Source of the DNA: Polynucleobacter sp. AP-Latsch-80-C2
GTDB lineage: Bacteria; Pseudomonadota; Gammaproteobacteria; Burkholderiales; Burkholderiaceae
Length of the DNA stretch: 64,000 bases
Assembly (NCBI RefSeq): GCF_018882185.1
Contig: NZ_JACVOY010000006.1
Location: forward strand, 122,220 to 186,219
Reading direction: 5' to 3'
The notes beneath the pieces are model-generated. The model saw nothing but the letters and a program-made list of their open reading frames with translations. It was not told the DNA's origin and searched no databases. This document shows positions 32,196 to 42,091 of this stretch, piece by piece (positions within the stretch are counted from its first letter, which is position 1; each line of letters starts with the position of its first letter). Made by a program: the position numbers and the translations under genes.

Positions 32196-33407
32196 TTAGT
32201 CTTTCGCTCTTTCAGCTAGTACTGCAAAGGCTGGCAGGGTTTTACCTTCGAGGAATTCCAAGAAAGCGCCACCACCAGTTGAGATGTAATCCACTTGATT
32301 TTCAATACCGTATTTAGCAATGGCCGCCAATGTATCGCCACCACCTGCGATCGAGAACGCAGGAGAGTGGGCAATGGCTGCAGCCAACATTTTGGTGCCG
32401 CCACCAAATTGATCAATTTCAAAAACGCCTAAAGGGCCGTTCCAAACAATCGTGCCGGCATGAGCGAGCATGATCGAAAGGCGGGCTGCTGTTTTAGGGC
32501 CGATATCCAAAATCATGTCATCTTCTGCCACTTGATCAGCAGATACACGATTGGCACGAGCTAAAGGTGAGAGTTCATTCGCAACAACTACGTCCTCAGG
32601 AATAGGCACGTGTGCGCCACGCTTTTCCATGATCTCCATAATTTCTTTAGCTTCTTCAACCAAATCAGGCTCAGCTAAAGATTTACCAATTGGCAATCCT
32701 TTAGCAAGCATGAAGGTATTCGCAATGCCGCCACCAACAATCAACTCATCCACTTTGTCAGCCAAAGCCTTCAAAATAGTGAGCTTAGAAGAAACCTTGG
32801 AGCCCGCCACAATAGCCACCAGCGGGCGCTTCGGGCTTGCAAGCGCACGACTCAATGCATCGAGTTCAGCCGCCATCAATGGGCCTGCACAAGCCACTGG
32901 TGCAAATTTTGCTACACCGTAAGTAGTCGCTTCTGCACGATGCGCAGTACCAAATGCATCGTTCACATATACATCACACAAAGCAGCAATCTTTTTTGCT
33001 AGCTCGTCACTATTTTTCTTCTCACCTACATTCAAGCGGCAATTCTCTAAAATAACCAATTCACCAGGCTTGACTTCAAAGCCGCCATCGACCCAATCAC
33101 TAATCAGAGGTACTTTACGATTGAGCAAAGTAGCGATGCGATCTGCTACCGGAGCCAAACTATCTTCTGGCTTAAATTGACCTTCCGTTGGACGACCTAA
33201 ATGGGAGGTCACCATCACAGCAGCGCCGGCATCTAAACACATCTGCACTGCTGGCATAGAAGCCCGAATACGAGTGTCCTCAGTAATATTGCCTACATCG
33301 TCTTGGGGAACATTGAGGTCGGCACGGATCAGAACCCGTTTTCCCTTTAAAAGGCCGGATTCGGCCAATTCACTTAAACGCTTCACTTTAAATAATGAGT
33401 CCGGCAT
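32196..33407 (-). CDS. pgk: phosphoglycerate kinase
   Basis: This two-lobed kinase transfers phosphate from 1,3-BPG to ADP. The substrate block [13 protein letters not shown], then [27 protein letters not shown] and WNGPLGVFE with the adenine site and GGGDTLAAI are present. The frame is open from 33467, but ATG 33407 ([14 protein letters not shown], 403 residues) fits the family better than the 20-residue extension. No convincing ribosome binding site marks either start. First gene of the glycolysis/purine run; the 5' gap to ilvE (33408-33628) likely holds both divergent promoters, not resolved by eye. Confidence 0.96.
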   Translation of the reverse strand: MPDSLFKVKRLSELAESGLLKGKRVLIRADLNVPQDDVGNITEDTRIRASMPAVQMCLDAGAAVMVTSHLGRPTEGQFKPEDSLAPVADRIATLLNRKVPLISDWVDGGFEVKPGELVILENCRLNVGEKKNSDELAKKIAALCDVYVNDAFGTAHRAEATTYGVAKFAPVACAGPLMAAELDALSRALASPKRPLVAIVAGSKVSSKLTILKALADKVDELIVGGGIANTFMLAKGLPIGKSLAEPDLVEEAKEIMEIMEKRGAHVPIPEDVVVANELSPLARANRVSADQVAEDDMILDIGPKTAARLSIMLAHAGTIVWNGPLGVFEIDQFGGGTKMLAAAIAHSPAFSIAGGGDTLAAIAKYGIENQVDYISTGGGAFLEFLEGKTLPAFAVLAERAKD

Positions 33408-33628
33408 GTTTTTTGTCAAAAATAAGGTAATTAAGGGGTTTAGGGTCGATTCTTCTGAGTACTCCATTCTAAATGTTCTGGGCTAGCTACCCCGAAGGAC
33501 CTCAGTAAGCCAAAACCCTGCCTGCTCTACAATAGGAGCATGGACGCATTCTGAGCTAGAGGCCTAAAACCGACTGGCTGGGCGCCCCAGATTGACCCTA
33601 TTCAATAGATACTAAAAAGGTAGAGAAA

Positions 33629-34552
33629 ATGTCGATGTCCGACCGCGATGGTTTTATTTGGTCCGATGGGAAGCTAGTTCCTTGGCGTGAGGCCAATATT
33701 CATGTGCTAACCCATAGCCTCCACTACGGAATGGGCGTTTTTGAGGGCATCCGTGCCTATAAAACCCCCCAAGGAACTGCCATTTTCCGCCTCCCAGAGC
33801 ACGTTAAACGCCTGTTTAACGGCACCAAGATCTTCCAAATGAACATGCCTTATAGCCAGGAAGTGATTACCAAGGCCATTATTGATGTGGTGAATAGCAA
33901 TAAGCTGGAAGCTTGCTATATCCGCCCAATCATCTTTATTGGCTCAGAAAAACTAGGCATCTCCCCTAAAGGCAATACCATCCATACGGCAGTAGCCGCT
34001 TGGGAATGGGGTGCTTACTTGGGTGAAGACGGTATTAATAAAGGGATTCGCGTTAAAACTTCTTCCTTTACCCGCCACTTTGTGAATTCTTCCTTAGTGC
34101 GCGCTAAGGCATCTGGTTACTACATCAACTCGATTTTGGCGAACCAAGAAGTGACCGCAAACGGTTACGACGAAGCACTCCTGCTTGATACAGAAGGTTA
34201 TGTTTCTGAAGGCTCTGGCGAAAACATCTTTATGGTGAGTGATGGCATTGTGTACACACCAGACTTAGCCTCTTGCTTAGACGGTATTACGCGTGACTCC
34301 ATTATCGAGATCGTGAAAGACCTCGGCCTTGAGTTGCGTGAGAAGCGCATCACTCGTGATGAGATCTATTCTGCTGATGAAGCCTTCTTCACAGGTACTG
34401 CTGCTGAAGTGACGCCAATTCGCGAACTCGATGACCGCACTATTGGTGACGGTAAGCGTGGTCCGATCACCGAGAAAATTCAGAAGACCTACTTTGATGC
34501 AGTGTATGGCAGAAACGATAAATACAAATCGTGGCTCACGTACGTGAAGTAA
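33629..34552 (+). CDS. ilvE: branched-chain amino acid aminotransferase
   Basis: This 307-residue fold-IV PLP enzyme performs the last step of Leu, Ile and Val synthesis. HSLHYGMGVFEGIRAY, the PLP-Lys block SLVRAKASGYYINSILANQE and EGYVSEGSGENIFMVSDG are typical of bacterial IlvE. The start MSMSDRDGFIWSDGKLVPW is normal. It is followed by a small zinc-finger gene and waaF in the same direction. Confidence 0.97.
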   Translation: MSMSDRDGFIWSDGKLVPWREANIHVLTHSLHYGMGVFEGIRAYKTPQGTAIFRLPEHVKRLFNGTKIFQMNMPYSQEVITKAIIDVVNSNKLEACYIRPIIFIGSEKLGISPKGNTIHTAVAAWEWGAYLGEDGINKGIRVKTSSFTRHFVNSSLVRAKASGYYINSILANQEVTANGYDEALLLDTEGYVSEGSGENIFMVSDGIVYTPDLASCLDGITRDSIIEIVKDLGLELREKRITRDEIYSADEAFFTGTAAEVTPIRELDDRTIGDGKRGPITEKIQKTYFDAVYGRNDKYKSWLTYVK

Positions 34553-34587
34553 TGGTTAAGTAATCCTTCGTAATCAGGAATCAGAAC

Positions 34588-34776
34588 ATGACTCAAGCTC
34601 CAGTAGTAATGGTGGATGGTAAAGATCTTCCATTACATTGCCCTACCAATAAGACTCCAGCATGGAACTCACATCCTCGTGTGTTTTTGGACATCACCGA
34701 AACAGGTGAAGCCAAATGTCCTTATTGCGGGACTGAGTACAAACTGATTCCTGGCACCGAGCCACACGGACACTAA
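34588..34776 (+). CDS. zinc-finger domain protein (zf-CHCC type)
   Basis: This 62-residue protein has the zf-CHCC layout seen in the mitochondrial complex I subunit NDUFS6: LHCPTNKTPAWNSHPRVFLD then GEAKCPYCGTEYKL. The Cys, His and CxxC ligands are intact. It is found between ilvE and an LPS heptosyltransferase gene in many betaproteobacteria (recollection, not checked). Function is unknown; a role with a redox or complex I partner is only inferred from the NDUFS6 likeness. Confidence 0.88.
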   Translation: MTQAPVVMVDGKDLPLHCPTNKTPAWNSHPRVFLDITETGEAKCPYCGTEYKLIPGTEPHGH

Positions 34777-34828
34777 ACCAGATTAGCGCTCCAGATCAAA
34801 AATGGAGCGCTGAATCGGGATACAACCC

Positions 34829-35875
34829 ATGCCAGGTATTCTGATCATTGCCCCAAACTGGATTGGGGATGCCGTGATGACTCAACCTTTATTGGCGAGC
34901 ATCAAAGCGCTATATCCAGAGTCCAAAATTGATGTACTTGCTAGCACTTGGGTAGCCCCCATCTATCGCGCTTGCTCAGAAGTCAACGAAGTCATCGAAG
35001 CAAAGTTTGAGCACAAACAATTGCAATGGGCTTTACGCAAGCAGCTCGCAAAGCAAATTGAAAAACAGAAATACCAAGCGTGTTTTGTATTACCTAATAG
35101 TTTTAAGTCGGCACTCATTCCTTGGTTAGCCAATATTCCACTGCGCATTGGCTATCGTGGAGAAATGCGCTTTGGCCTCATTAATGTTGCACTAGATAAT
35201 CCGAGCAAGATCAATCGTCCACCAATGGTCGAGCACTACTTAGCATTGAGCACTCTTCTGGTTGATGATGAGCAAACGGGGAGTGCACAAAGTAATAACA
35301 ATCAGATTACACCGCATTTAAATGTATCACCTAGCGCAAGACAATCCATTCAAAGCAAACTGCAAAGTGCCAACATCGATGGCTCTATTTATGTCATGTG
35401 TCCCGGTGCTGAATATGGTCCAAGCAAGCGCTGGCCGACAGAACACTTTGCAGAACTGGCTAAAGAGTTAATCGAAACAAATCCTAGTAACGAGATCATC
35501 TTGATCGGCAGCCAAGGGGATCACAATCTTGCTAGCGAGATTACCCTCAAAGCAGAGCAAAACCCCCATATTCATAACTGGTGTGGCAGCACTTCTTTAG
35601 ATGAAGCCATTGCCTTGATTGGGATGAGTAAAGCCCTTGTCAGCAATGATTCGGGCTTGATGCATATAGCCGCTGCCCTGAAAGTGCCTCAAGTAGCCAT
35701 CTTTGGCTCTAGCGACCCAGCCCATACCCCGCCTTTGTCAGACAAGGCCAAGGTGATTTGGCTAAACCTGCCTTGCAGCCCTTGCCACAAAAGAGACTGT
35801 CCATTAGGCCACTTAAAGTGTCTAAAAGACATTCTTCCGCAACAAGTATTGGCTACACTCAATACATTGCAGTAG
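34829..35875 (+). CDS. waaF: ADP-heptose:LPS heptosyltransferase II
   Basis: This 348-residue GT9 glycosyltransferase adds the second heptose to the LPS inner core at the cytoplasmic face. ILIIAPNWIGDAVMTQPLL is the canonical N-terminus. CPGAEYGPSKRWPTEHFAELA and SNDSGLMHIAAALKVPQVAIFG form the donor-binding half. The Cys-rich C-terminus is typical (LPCSPCHKRDCPLGHLKCL). Linked in function to waaA at the left edge, although about 34 kb away. Confidence 0.95.
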   Translation: MPGILIIAPNWIGDAVMTQPLLASIKALYPESKIDVLASTWVAPIYRACSEVNEVIEAKFEHKQLQWALRKQLAKQIEKQKYQACFVLPNSFKSALIPWLANIPLRIGYRGEMRFGLINVALDNPSKINRPPMVEHYLALSTLLVDDEQTGSAQSNNNQITPHLNVSPSARQSIQSKLQSANIDGSIYVMCPGAEYGPSKRWPTEHFAELAKELIETNPSNEIILIGSQGDHNLASEITLKAEQNPHIHNWCGSTSLDEAIALIGMSKALVSNDSGLMHIAAALKVPQVAIFGSSDPAHTPPLSDKAKVIWLNLPCSPCHKRDCPLGHLKCLKDILPQQVLATLNTLQ

Positions 35876-35910
35876 CTATTCCAAAGTCATCTCAAACCAA
35901 AATACTATCC

Positions 35911-36345
35911 ATGACAAAACTTGCCAGACTTTTTCATAATGCTGATGATGTTGTTGATGCTTGGCGCGATGCTCTCAAACATCGTGATGTTCAGGGTGCA
36001 TTAGATATTTGGCTAGATGATGATTCCATTACCTGTGTACTGCCAGAAGGCCATCGCCTTAGTGGTCATGCAGAGATTCGCAAGGGTCTAGAAAGACTCT
36101 TATCTAAGCAGCCTTTGTTTCTAGAACCGATTGCCTGCATTAGCCATACTATTTTGGGTGCTGCTATTTATGACACTACCGAAGCAGTCCACCTTAGAGC
36201 AGATCAGGTTGAAGCAGAGTTCTTTCTGAACATTACTCTCGTCTTATTGCAAGATAGCCAAGGATGGCGCATTGCTCATCTCCATGCAAGCCGTTCTACT
36301 GAAGATACTTTTGATGCGCCTTCAACACCGCACGGCTTGCATTAA
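35911..36345 (+). CDS. SnoaL/NTF2-like (DUF4440-type) protein
   Basis: This is a 144-residue small cone-fold protein: AWRDALKHRDVQGALDIWLDD, then SITCVLPEGHRLSGHAEIRKGL, and a strand-rich C-terminus ending WRIAHLHASRS. This is the usual SnoaL-like pattern. The frame is open from 35758 inside waaF, but ATG 35911 starts right at the domain and avoids the overlap. Ligand or activity unknown. Confidence 0.75.
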   Translation: MTKLARLFHNADDVVDAWRDALKHRDVQGALDIWLDDDSITCVLPEGHRLSGHAEIRKGLERLLSKQPLFLEPIACISHTILGAAIYDTTEAVHLRADQVEAEFFLNITLVLLQDSQGWRIAHLHASRSTEDTFDAPSTPHGLH

Positions 36346-36371
36346 TACCCAACCAGCAACACTCTCCCAAA

Positions 36372-36986
36372 ATGGATGAGCAAGTCCTTCGGTCACTAGT
36401 CAAGTGGCCTAATGTTCCGGATTGCTATGGCTGGCTTGCCCTTGATCGCCGTGGCCAATGGCGTATGCGTGATGAATTTACCCAGAAAAATCATTTGCCC
36501 GGCCAAGTCATTGTGCATCAGGCTTTAAATGAATTTATCTCCAGAAACTATGCAAGAGATGCTCAAGGCAGATACTTTTTTCAGAATGGTCCACAGCGTG
36601 TTTTTATTTCCCTAGATGCAACGCCTTGGATCACAAGGATGATTCCAAGCGAGCAAGGCACACAACTGCTAACGCAATGCCAAACAAAACTAGATCCTAC
36701 TGCGGCCCTCAGCGATGAAAATGGCAATATCTATATCGTTGGTAATATTTCTCAAACTATTTACGAAGATAATGATCGAGGAAAATTCTCTATCCAAGAG
36801 AGCGAAAGTATTGCGCTCTTACATGATCACGATCTAGATCTTTTTTCAGAATTAGCCGCACTACGTGAAGAAGCTTGCAGCTTTGGTGGCTCCTGGAATT
36901 GGCATGGCACGCAACTACCTTTAGACCCGATTCATTCTTTGGAATTAGCCAAACGCTTTGGGTACATTGCCAAACCAGCGCAATAA
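36372..36986 (+). CDS. conserved betaproteobacterial protein of unknown function
   Basis: This 204-residue soluble protein starts MDEQVLRSLVKWPNVPDCYGWLALDRRGQWRM. I recall this opening from conserved DUF2946-annotated proteins of Burkholderiales, but am not certain of the domain name. A second conserved-looking stretch is GNIYIVGNISQTIYEDND, and near the end is SFGGSWNWHGTQLPLDP. No signal peptide or membrane segment, and no catalytic motif. Follows the SnoaL-like gene by 26 bases and may be cotranscribed with waaF. Confidence 0.75.
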   Translation: MDEQVLRSLVKWPNVPDCYGWLALDRRGQWRMRDEFTQKNHLPGQVIVHQALNEFISRNYARDAQGRYFFQNGPQRVFISLDATPWITRMIPSEQGTQLLTQCQTKLDPTAALSDENGNIYIVGNISQTIYEDNDRGKFSIQESESIALLHDHDLDLFSELAALREEACSFGGSWNWHGTQLPLDPIHSLELAKRFGYIAKPAQ

Positions 36987-37015
36987 AAAACAGTAGAAAA
37001 AACTAATGGGTGAAT

Positions 37016-38728
37016 CTAGCCCTTTTGCTTAGCCTGCTCCTTGAGCTCTTCTTGATACTGTCTTTGCATTTCACGCAAACGAGAATCAATACTCGAACCC
37101 TGATAGAAATCAGCACCCCCCGAAGATCTAGCAATCTTGAGTTGCTCTATAGCTGAAGGCCAAGCACCTTCCAGCGCGTACTTTTCACCAAGGGCGTAAT
37201 GCCGCAAAGGCACGTTTTTAGCCTGATCATAGGCATTGGAAAGCAAGGACCACCACACAACCTCGTTGGGTTGCAGTCTAGTTCTGGCTTTGAGCCAATT
37301 AATTGCATCATTGGTTTTACCCAGCTTTAATTCCGCATTAATCATGGCTACACCTGCAGCATAGGACTGCGGATACGCATTAAGGGTTGCCTGGGCAATT
37401 TGCAAAGCCTCTTCACCTTTGCCTTTAGCTAAAGCCAGTTCAGAGGAAGTAATGTCGAGCGATAAGCTTTGCCTCTGAATTGGTGAGCCAGGGGCGCTTG
37501 CGGTCTGCACCAATTTTTTGGCCTGTTGCAAATAGGTTTCTGCTTGATCAATTTTGCCTTGGCGCTGTGCAACCAATGCAAGGCCATAAGTGCCTTCCAG
37601 CTGCTTACCAATCGGCGCTTGCTTGCTTAAACTTTCAAAAGTATTTCGCAGGTCATAGAGACCACTCGATGACCCAGCTTGCTCGAGTCGTGCACGCGCT
37701 TTAATAAAATAAAACTCAATACCAGTAGGCACATTGCGGGCAGCTACCATGCGTACCCGATCTTGCATTTCTGCAATACGATCTGTTGTTAGTGGGTGAG
37801 TTCTGACATAGCCTGGAACCCCGCGATCCATAATGCCGGTGATTTTTTGTAGCCTCTGGAAAAAGCCAGGGGCGCCATTAACATCGTAACCGCTCGCCTC
37901 CAGAATCTGAAAGCCGATACGATCAGCCTCACGCTCAGCATCTCGTGAGTAAGACAAATAATTACTCACCGCTGCCGCTTGACCACCTTGCATCAGACCT
38001 GCACCGGCAGAGGGGTTGCGAGACATAGCCAGAGCACCAAGCACCATACCGGCGATGGCAATCATCGTATTCGTTGTCTGCTTATCCATTTGACGCGCTA
38101 AGTGACGCTGCAATACGTGGCCAGTCTCATGCCCCATGACTGAGGCAACTTCAGCATCAGATTCCGCACTCACAAGCAAGCCCGTATGAAAGCCAATAAA
38201 TCCGCCAGGTAATGCAAACGCATTAATGCTGCTATCTTTTACGGCGAAGACTTCAAAGTTATATGCACCACTGCCCTGCTCATTAGCACCACCGAGTTGC
38301 AACTTCTTAGCAGCTTGTAATAAACGACGCTCCATTTGATTAAGGTAATCATAGATAGGCCAATCATTGGAATAATCTGTATCCGGACGAATCTGGCGCA
38401 TGATCATCTCGCCATACTTACGCTCATCAATTCTGCTTAAGGCATCCCCTCCGGGGTCGCCCATATCCGGGAGCACTAAAGTAGGCTGGCTTTGAACATT
38501 ATTACGTGTTGGTGCATTGGCTGGACGAGCATCCGGGGATTGCATAGCCCTGCCAATATTCTGTAATGCAGCGGAATCACCCTGGACAGATACATCTCCA
38601 GCTGGAACAACAACAGGAGGAGCAGCAAAAGCTGGAGAAGCACCAGAAAAAGCGAGGGCCAGCATCACTTGGATGGCGACCAAACGTCGAATAAAGGAGA
38701 TTTTGCCAACAGGCTTTATCACTTGCAT
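37016..38728 (-). CDS. bepA: BepA/YfgC-like periplasmic M48 metalloprotease with TPR domain
   Basis: This 570-residue protease/chaperone maintains outer-membrane protein assembly in the periplasm (established for E. coli BepA). A signal peptide ([22 protein letters not shown]) precedes a Pro/Gln-rich linker. The M48 domain has zinc motif HETGH in [13 protein letters not shown] and third ligand in [16 protein letters not shown]-terminal TPR-like region follows (about 330-560). The N-terminal linker makes it longer than E. coli BepA (487 residues). It diverges from moaC with 23 bases between start codons, so the promoters overlap. Confidence 0.88.
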   Translation of the reverse strand: MQVIKPVGKISFIRRLVAIQVMLALAFSGASPAFAAPPVVVPAGDVSVQGDSAALQNIGRAMQSPDARPANAPTRNNVQSQPTLVLPDMGDPGGDALSRIDERKYGEMIMRQIRPDTDYSNDWPIYDYLNQMERRLLQAAKKLQLGGANEQGSGAYNFEVFAVKDSSINAFALPGGFIGFHTGLLVSAESDAEVASVMGHETGHVLQRHLARQMDKQTTNTMIAIAGMVLGALAMSRNPSAGAGLMQGGQAAAVSNYLSYSRDAEREADRIGFQILEASGYDVNGAPGFFQRLQKITGIMDRGVPGYVRTHPLTTDRIAEMQDRVRMVAARNVPTGIEFYFIKARARLEQAGSSSGLYDLRNTFESLSKQAPIGKQLEGTYGLALVAQRQGKIDQAETYLQQAKKLVQTASAPGSPIQRQSLSLDITSSELALAKGKGEEALQIAQATLNAYPQSYAAGVAMINAELKLGKTNDAINWLKARTRLQPNEVVWWSLLSNAYDQAKNVPLRHYALGEKYALEGAWPSAIEQLKIARSSGGADFYQGSSIDSRLREMQRQYQEELKEQAKQKG

Positions 38729-38751
38729 CCCTATATGGTAAAACTTATCCC

Positions 38752-39231
38752 ATGAACAAACTAACTCATTTTGATGCCAGCGGCCAGGCGCACATGGTAA
38801 ATGTGGGCGATAAGCCTAATACCCATAGAGTGGCTGTGGCTACAGGCAAGATCACCATGCTCCCAGCAACCTTTGAGATGGTAGAAGCCGGCAACCATAA
38901 AAAGGGTGATGTATTAGGAATTGCCAGAATTGCCGGCATCCAGGCATCTAAAAGGACATCAGATCTCATTCCCCTTTGCCACCCCTTAGCGCTTACCCAC
39001 GTCAGCCTAGAATTTCAGCTAAATAAAGCAGATAACAGCATCAACTGCCAAGTCAGAGCAGAAACCACTGGACCAACCGGCGTTGAAATGGAAGCCCTCA
39101 CCGCAGTCCAAGTCGCCCTACTCACAATTTATGACATGTGCAAAGCAGTAGACCGAGGCATGGTTATGGGCGATATAAAACTCTTAGAAAAGAGTGGTGG
39201 CAAGAGTGGGGAGTGGAAGGCGACTGAGTAG
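38752..39231 (+). CDS. moaC: cyclic pyranopterin monophosphate synthase (molybdenum cofactor)
   Basis: This 159-residue enzyme works with MoaA to make c[56 protein letters not shown] and [31 protein letters not shown] are intact, so the gene is functional by sequence. Its last 144 bases hold one copy of the direct repeat that bounds the downstream integrative element. The C-terminal codons after GGKSGEWKA differ from those at the distal copy, which fits integration at this end with restoration of the gene. Confidence 0.97.
   Translation: MNKLTHFDASGQAHMVNVGDKPNTHRVAVATGKITMLPATFEMVEAGNHKKGDVLGIARIAGIQASKRTSDLIPLCHPLALTHVSLEFQLNKADNSINCQVRAETTGPTGVEMEALTAVQVALLTIYDMCKAVDRGMVMGDIKLLEKSGGKSGEWKATE
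39118..39222. repeat. left attachment repeat (inside moaC 3' end)
   Basis: These 105 bases are identical to 45623-45727. Similarity extends leftwards another 30 bases (39088-39117) with four differences, three of them at codon third positions of moaC. The repeat is far longer than a recombinase core, as expected when an element carries a replacement gene end. Confidence 0.92.
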
Positions 39232-39281
39232 TTGCTGACTTAGTTGCGCTCTTTCAACCTTAAAGAGAGTAAGTTTTACAG

Positions 39282-39301
39282 CTTGTCCTAATTCTGTCCT
39301 T
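39282..39301 (+). promoter_or_regulatory. left TGTCCT box (candidate integrase arm-type or excision site)
   Basis: The box reads TGTCCTAATTCTGTCCT, a TGTCCT direct pair 11 bases apart, 60 bases inside the left repeat and just before the integrase start. The same box (one base different) recurs at 45472-45491. In a circular form they would flank the attachment site on both sides. Confidence 0.5.
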
Positions 39302-39317
39302 ATTGAGGCAGAACAAC

Positions 39318-40301
39318 ATGGCAACATTTCGCAATCGCAAGAACAAGTGGCAAGCCCGAGTCCAACGCAAAGGGCAATCCAGCCTATCTAAATCATTCCT
39401 CACACTAGATGATGCCAAGCGCTGGGCCAGAAGTATCGAATCATCCATCGACAAAGGTAGTTTTACCAACCAATCACTAGCGGAACGAACGACTTTCAAA
39501 GAGCTAATTGAGCGGTATATGGCTGAAGTGACGCCAACTATGCGTGGCGCTATACCTGATCTGATTCGTTTAGCTGCCATTAGTAGAAAGTCCATCGCAA
39601 AACTCAATCTACTGGCACTGACTCCACAGCGGATTTGTGAGTATCGAGATCTGCGTCTTCAAGAAGTGGCGCCCGCAACAGTGATACGAGAATTGGCATA
39701 CTTTTCGTCCATCATTAATCACGCCCGCAGGGAGTGGGGAATCAATATCAGCAATCCAATACTCTTGGTAAGGAAACCTAACGGGCCGCAAGGCAGAACT
39801 CGAACCATTGAGGATTATGAGCTAACCAAACTGATAGAAGCGCTCAAGCCAGTAGGTCGAAAAAGTATCTGGATGGCACCACTGGTGCGGCTTGCTTTAG
39901 AGACTGCAATGCGCAGAGGTGAGCTATTGAGCCTTCGCTGGGAGCATATAGATTTAGTCCATAGAACAGCTCATATTGAGCTTACCAAGAACGGTGAAGC
40001 AAGAACTGTTCCACTGTCAACCAAGGCCGTAGAGATACTTTTAAAGCTTCCTAGAAGCATTGACGGGCGAGTATTTCCAGTGACCCATGAAGTGGTTTCG
40101 CAAGCCTTTAACCGAGCAAGAAAACAAGCGGGAATTGAGAACATTCGATTCCACGATCTAAGACGAACCGCCATTACCAAGCTAGCGGAAAGACTGCCAA
40201 ATCTAGTAGAACTCTCAGCGGTATCAGGTCACAAAAGTCTAGCGATGCTCAAGCGCTACTACCGCCCTAACCCACAGCAACTGGCGCTAAAGTTGGGATG
40301 A
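39318..40301 (+). CDS. tyrosine-family site-specific integrase
   Basis: This phage-type integrase has about 327 residues. The arm-binding-like N-terminus is MATFRNRKNKWQARVQRKG, and a SAM-like core-binding region covers about 55-150. The catalytic domain has Arg in ETAMRRGELLSLRW, Lys in LTKNGEARTVPL, HxxR in FHDLRRTAITKLA, His in VSGHKSL and Tyr in LKRYYRP; all six catalytic residues are present. An upstream in-frame TTG (39303) is possible, but ATG 39318 starts exactly at the conserved domain. It lies beside the left attachment repeat and is the likely agent of integration into moaC. Confidence 0.93.
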   Translation: MATFRNRKNKWQARVQRKGQSSLSKSFLTLDDAKRWARSIESSIDKGSFTNQSLAERTTFKELIERYMAEVTPTMRGAIPDLIRLAAISRKSIAKLNLLALTPQRICEYRDLRLQEVAPATVIRELAYFSSIINHARREWGINISNPILLVRKPNGPQGRTRTIEDYELTKLIEALKPVGRKSIWMAPLVRLALETAMRRGELLSLRWEHIDLVHRTAHIELTKNGEARTVPLSTKAVEILLKLPRSIDGRVFPVTHEVVSQAFNRARKQAGIENIRFHDLRRTAITKLAERLPNLVELSAVSGHKSLAMLKRYYRPNPQQLALKLG

Positions 40302-40425
40302 GTATCCGCCAAATTTAGCAGTGTCGTTGTACATCATTGTATTTGTTGACATTTTCTGAAATTTCTCAAAGTTTTCTTCACATAATAGAGAGGAAGGTGG
40401 TACATGCATCTAGCAGTTTGACTCC

Positions 40426-41925
40426 TCAGATCTTTTGCTGAAATTTCCAGAAGGTACTCAAGAATTCATCATGCTGAGAATCTTTGTACTTGTTCTTCAT
40501 ATAAGTGAGGTCAAGCTGTCCACTTGGATAGTAGACTGGTTCAAAATCAGTCCTAAACTGCTCTGGCTCTTTCAGCTGTGGAATCGAGCCTAATGCTGCC
40601 TCATAGGCTTCAAGCATGGCAAGCTCTAGCTCCAGCAGATGATGTTCTTGGCATATGAATGAGTCATGGACGGGTAAACAGAGAATCTCTTGACTCAACA
40701 ATTTCATCATCACCATTTCTGCAATCTGAGAATCAATAAACTGATATCTAAGACCGAAGCCCTTTCCCTTAATATCCTTAATGATCGGATGCTTCTTGAT
40801 TACTAGAGCCTCCAGCTGGGCGGTATTCATTTCCATCGTTTTAATTTGTCGACTATTGAGCTTAAAGTTACCCCGATCATCGTTAATCATGGCATTGATA
40901 TAAGTCTTAATCACTTTTCTTTTGGATTTATATGGCTCAATATTCTTGTCATATTGCATGCCCTCATAACGAAGCCCAAGATCGTATAAATCACCCTCTG
41001 GTAGGGGCAAATTGGCATCTCGGTACATCATTCTTGGATGAAGCTCTGAGTAATCAACTTCGACCGTTGGAAGACCATTGATGGTGATGTATCTCCGGTA
41101 TTCACTGGGTATAAATTGCCACCATCCCCCATAAAATCGCCCGCCCTTCTGAAAGCTTCCTCTAGAAAAAATCCGCCTTAATTGAACATGCAGATAGTTA
41201 AATATCCGTGGCTTCTTCTTGTTATCTCCAAAGACCCAATCAAGCTGATATTTGTCATTGGCCATCTTTGCGATTAAACCTTCGTCAAGATGATGTTTAT
41301 CAATGGAGAGACAAATTGCATTCTGGGTGATAAAACTGTTGTAGCGCTGAAGATTCTTCCTCCATCTGCGGATATCGTTATTGTCCTTAAATGAACATTG
41401 AATCTTAGATTTAGTCTTAGGATCAAAATCCTTGAGGACGATTACATCCTGCTTCTTCGGGAAAATCTTTCGCCATACATATTTAGTGCGCTCAAATTCC
41501 TCAATTAGCCCACCTACAGCTCTAATAGTCGTAGGGATATTCTCCCCACTTTTATTCCTAAAGCCCTTTTTACGCTCAATCCACTCAAGGGACTCAAGGG
41601 CATCTAATACCCTTAAAACAGCCGTATGACTAAATTCATTTAATTGATGAGATTTATCGCCATAGGCTCCATCACTAGTTGGTACTGCAAGCCTACATTG
41701 TCGATGCCTGCTTCCATAAACTTGATAAAGACCTTCAATGATTGTGCGAGCAGCAAATTCATGTGCTATCTGCATTTTTAGTTGAGGCTTATTCTGAATC
41801 TGCAACCTAGCAATCAACCTGTCTAGGACTATGGATATTGTTTCAACAAAGAAGGCATCCCCTGGCAAATGAATATGCTTCAGATGCAGGTTATATGTTT
41901 TATGTTTTCCGACCCTATTTGCCAT
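40426..41925 (-). CDS. family-A DNA/RNA polymerase-like protein of the integrative element
   Basis: This is a protein of about 499 residues. A winged-helix-like stretch (about 95-125, HTAVLRVLDALESLEWIERK) precedes a C-terminal half that follows family-A polymerase motifs. RFYGGWWQFIP (about 263-273) stands where TGRLSSxxPNLQNIP lies. VEVDYSELHPRMMY carries the motif A Asp (about D291), RKVIKTYINAMIND matches the fingers helix RxxxKxxxFGxxYG (R336, K340), and LPVHDSFI matches motif C VHDE (D421). Both metal Asp residues are kept. No exonuclease domain is evident. The frame opens at TTG 41970; ATG 41925 is chosen. I do not recognise a named family. Likely element replication or repair (inference). 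Confidence 0.6.
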   Translation of the reverse strand: MANRVGKHKTYNLHLKHIHLPGDAFFVETISIVLDRLIARLQIQNKPQLKMQIAHEFAARTIIEGLYQVYGSRHRQCRLAVPTSDGAYGDKSHQLNEFSHTAVLRVLDALESLEWIERKKGFRNKSGENIPTTIRAVGGLIEEFERTKYVWRKIFPKKQDVIVLKDFDPKTKSKIQCSFKDNNDIRRWRKNLQRYNSFITQNAICLSIDKHHLDEGLIAKMANDKYQLDWVFGDNKKKPRIFNYLHVQLRRIFSRGSFQKGGRFYGGWWQFIPSEYRRYITINGLPTVEVDYSELHPRMMYRDANLPLPEGDLYDLGLRYEGMQYDKNIEPYKSKRKVIKTYINAMINDDRGNFKLNSRQIKTMEMNTAQLEALVIKKHPIIKDIKGKGFGLRYQFIDSQIAEMVMMKLLSQEILCLPVHDSFICQEHHLLELELAMLEAYEAALGSIPQLKEPEQFRTDFEPVYYPSGQLDLTYMKNKYKDSQHDEFLSTFWKFQQKI

Positions 41926-41983
41926 AAATCGAATTAGGACATAACTACTCCATGAGATCAATGGGTACAAAGGAGGAATATAG

Positions 41984-42091
41984 ATGAAGCAGACATACCC
42001 CCGCTATGAAGCAGATTCAAGACAAGCGTTTGTCGCCAACAAAATATCTCGCCATATGGCCTTGCATCGTAATACGGCTATCGCTTCTTAG
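41984..42091 (+). CDS. possible 35-residue peptide with strong ribosome binding site
   Basis: AGGAGG stands 7 bases before an ATG that opens 35 codons (MKQTYPRYEADSRQAFVANK, then ISRHMALHRNTAIAS). It is on the opposite strand to its neighbours, starts 58 bases beyond the chosen start of the polymerase-like gene, and overlaps the 3' end of the HGG gene by 14 bases. The peptide is basic, with no membrane segment. It may be a real small gene of the element, such as an excision or control peptide, or a chance match. Confidence 0.35.
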   Translation: MKQTYPRYEADSRQAFVANKISRHMALHRNTAIAS

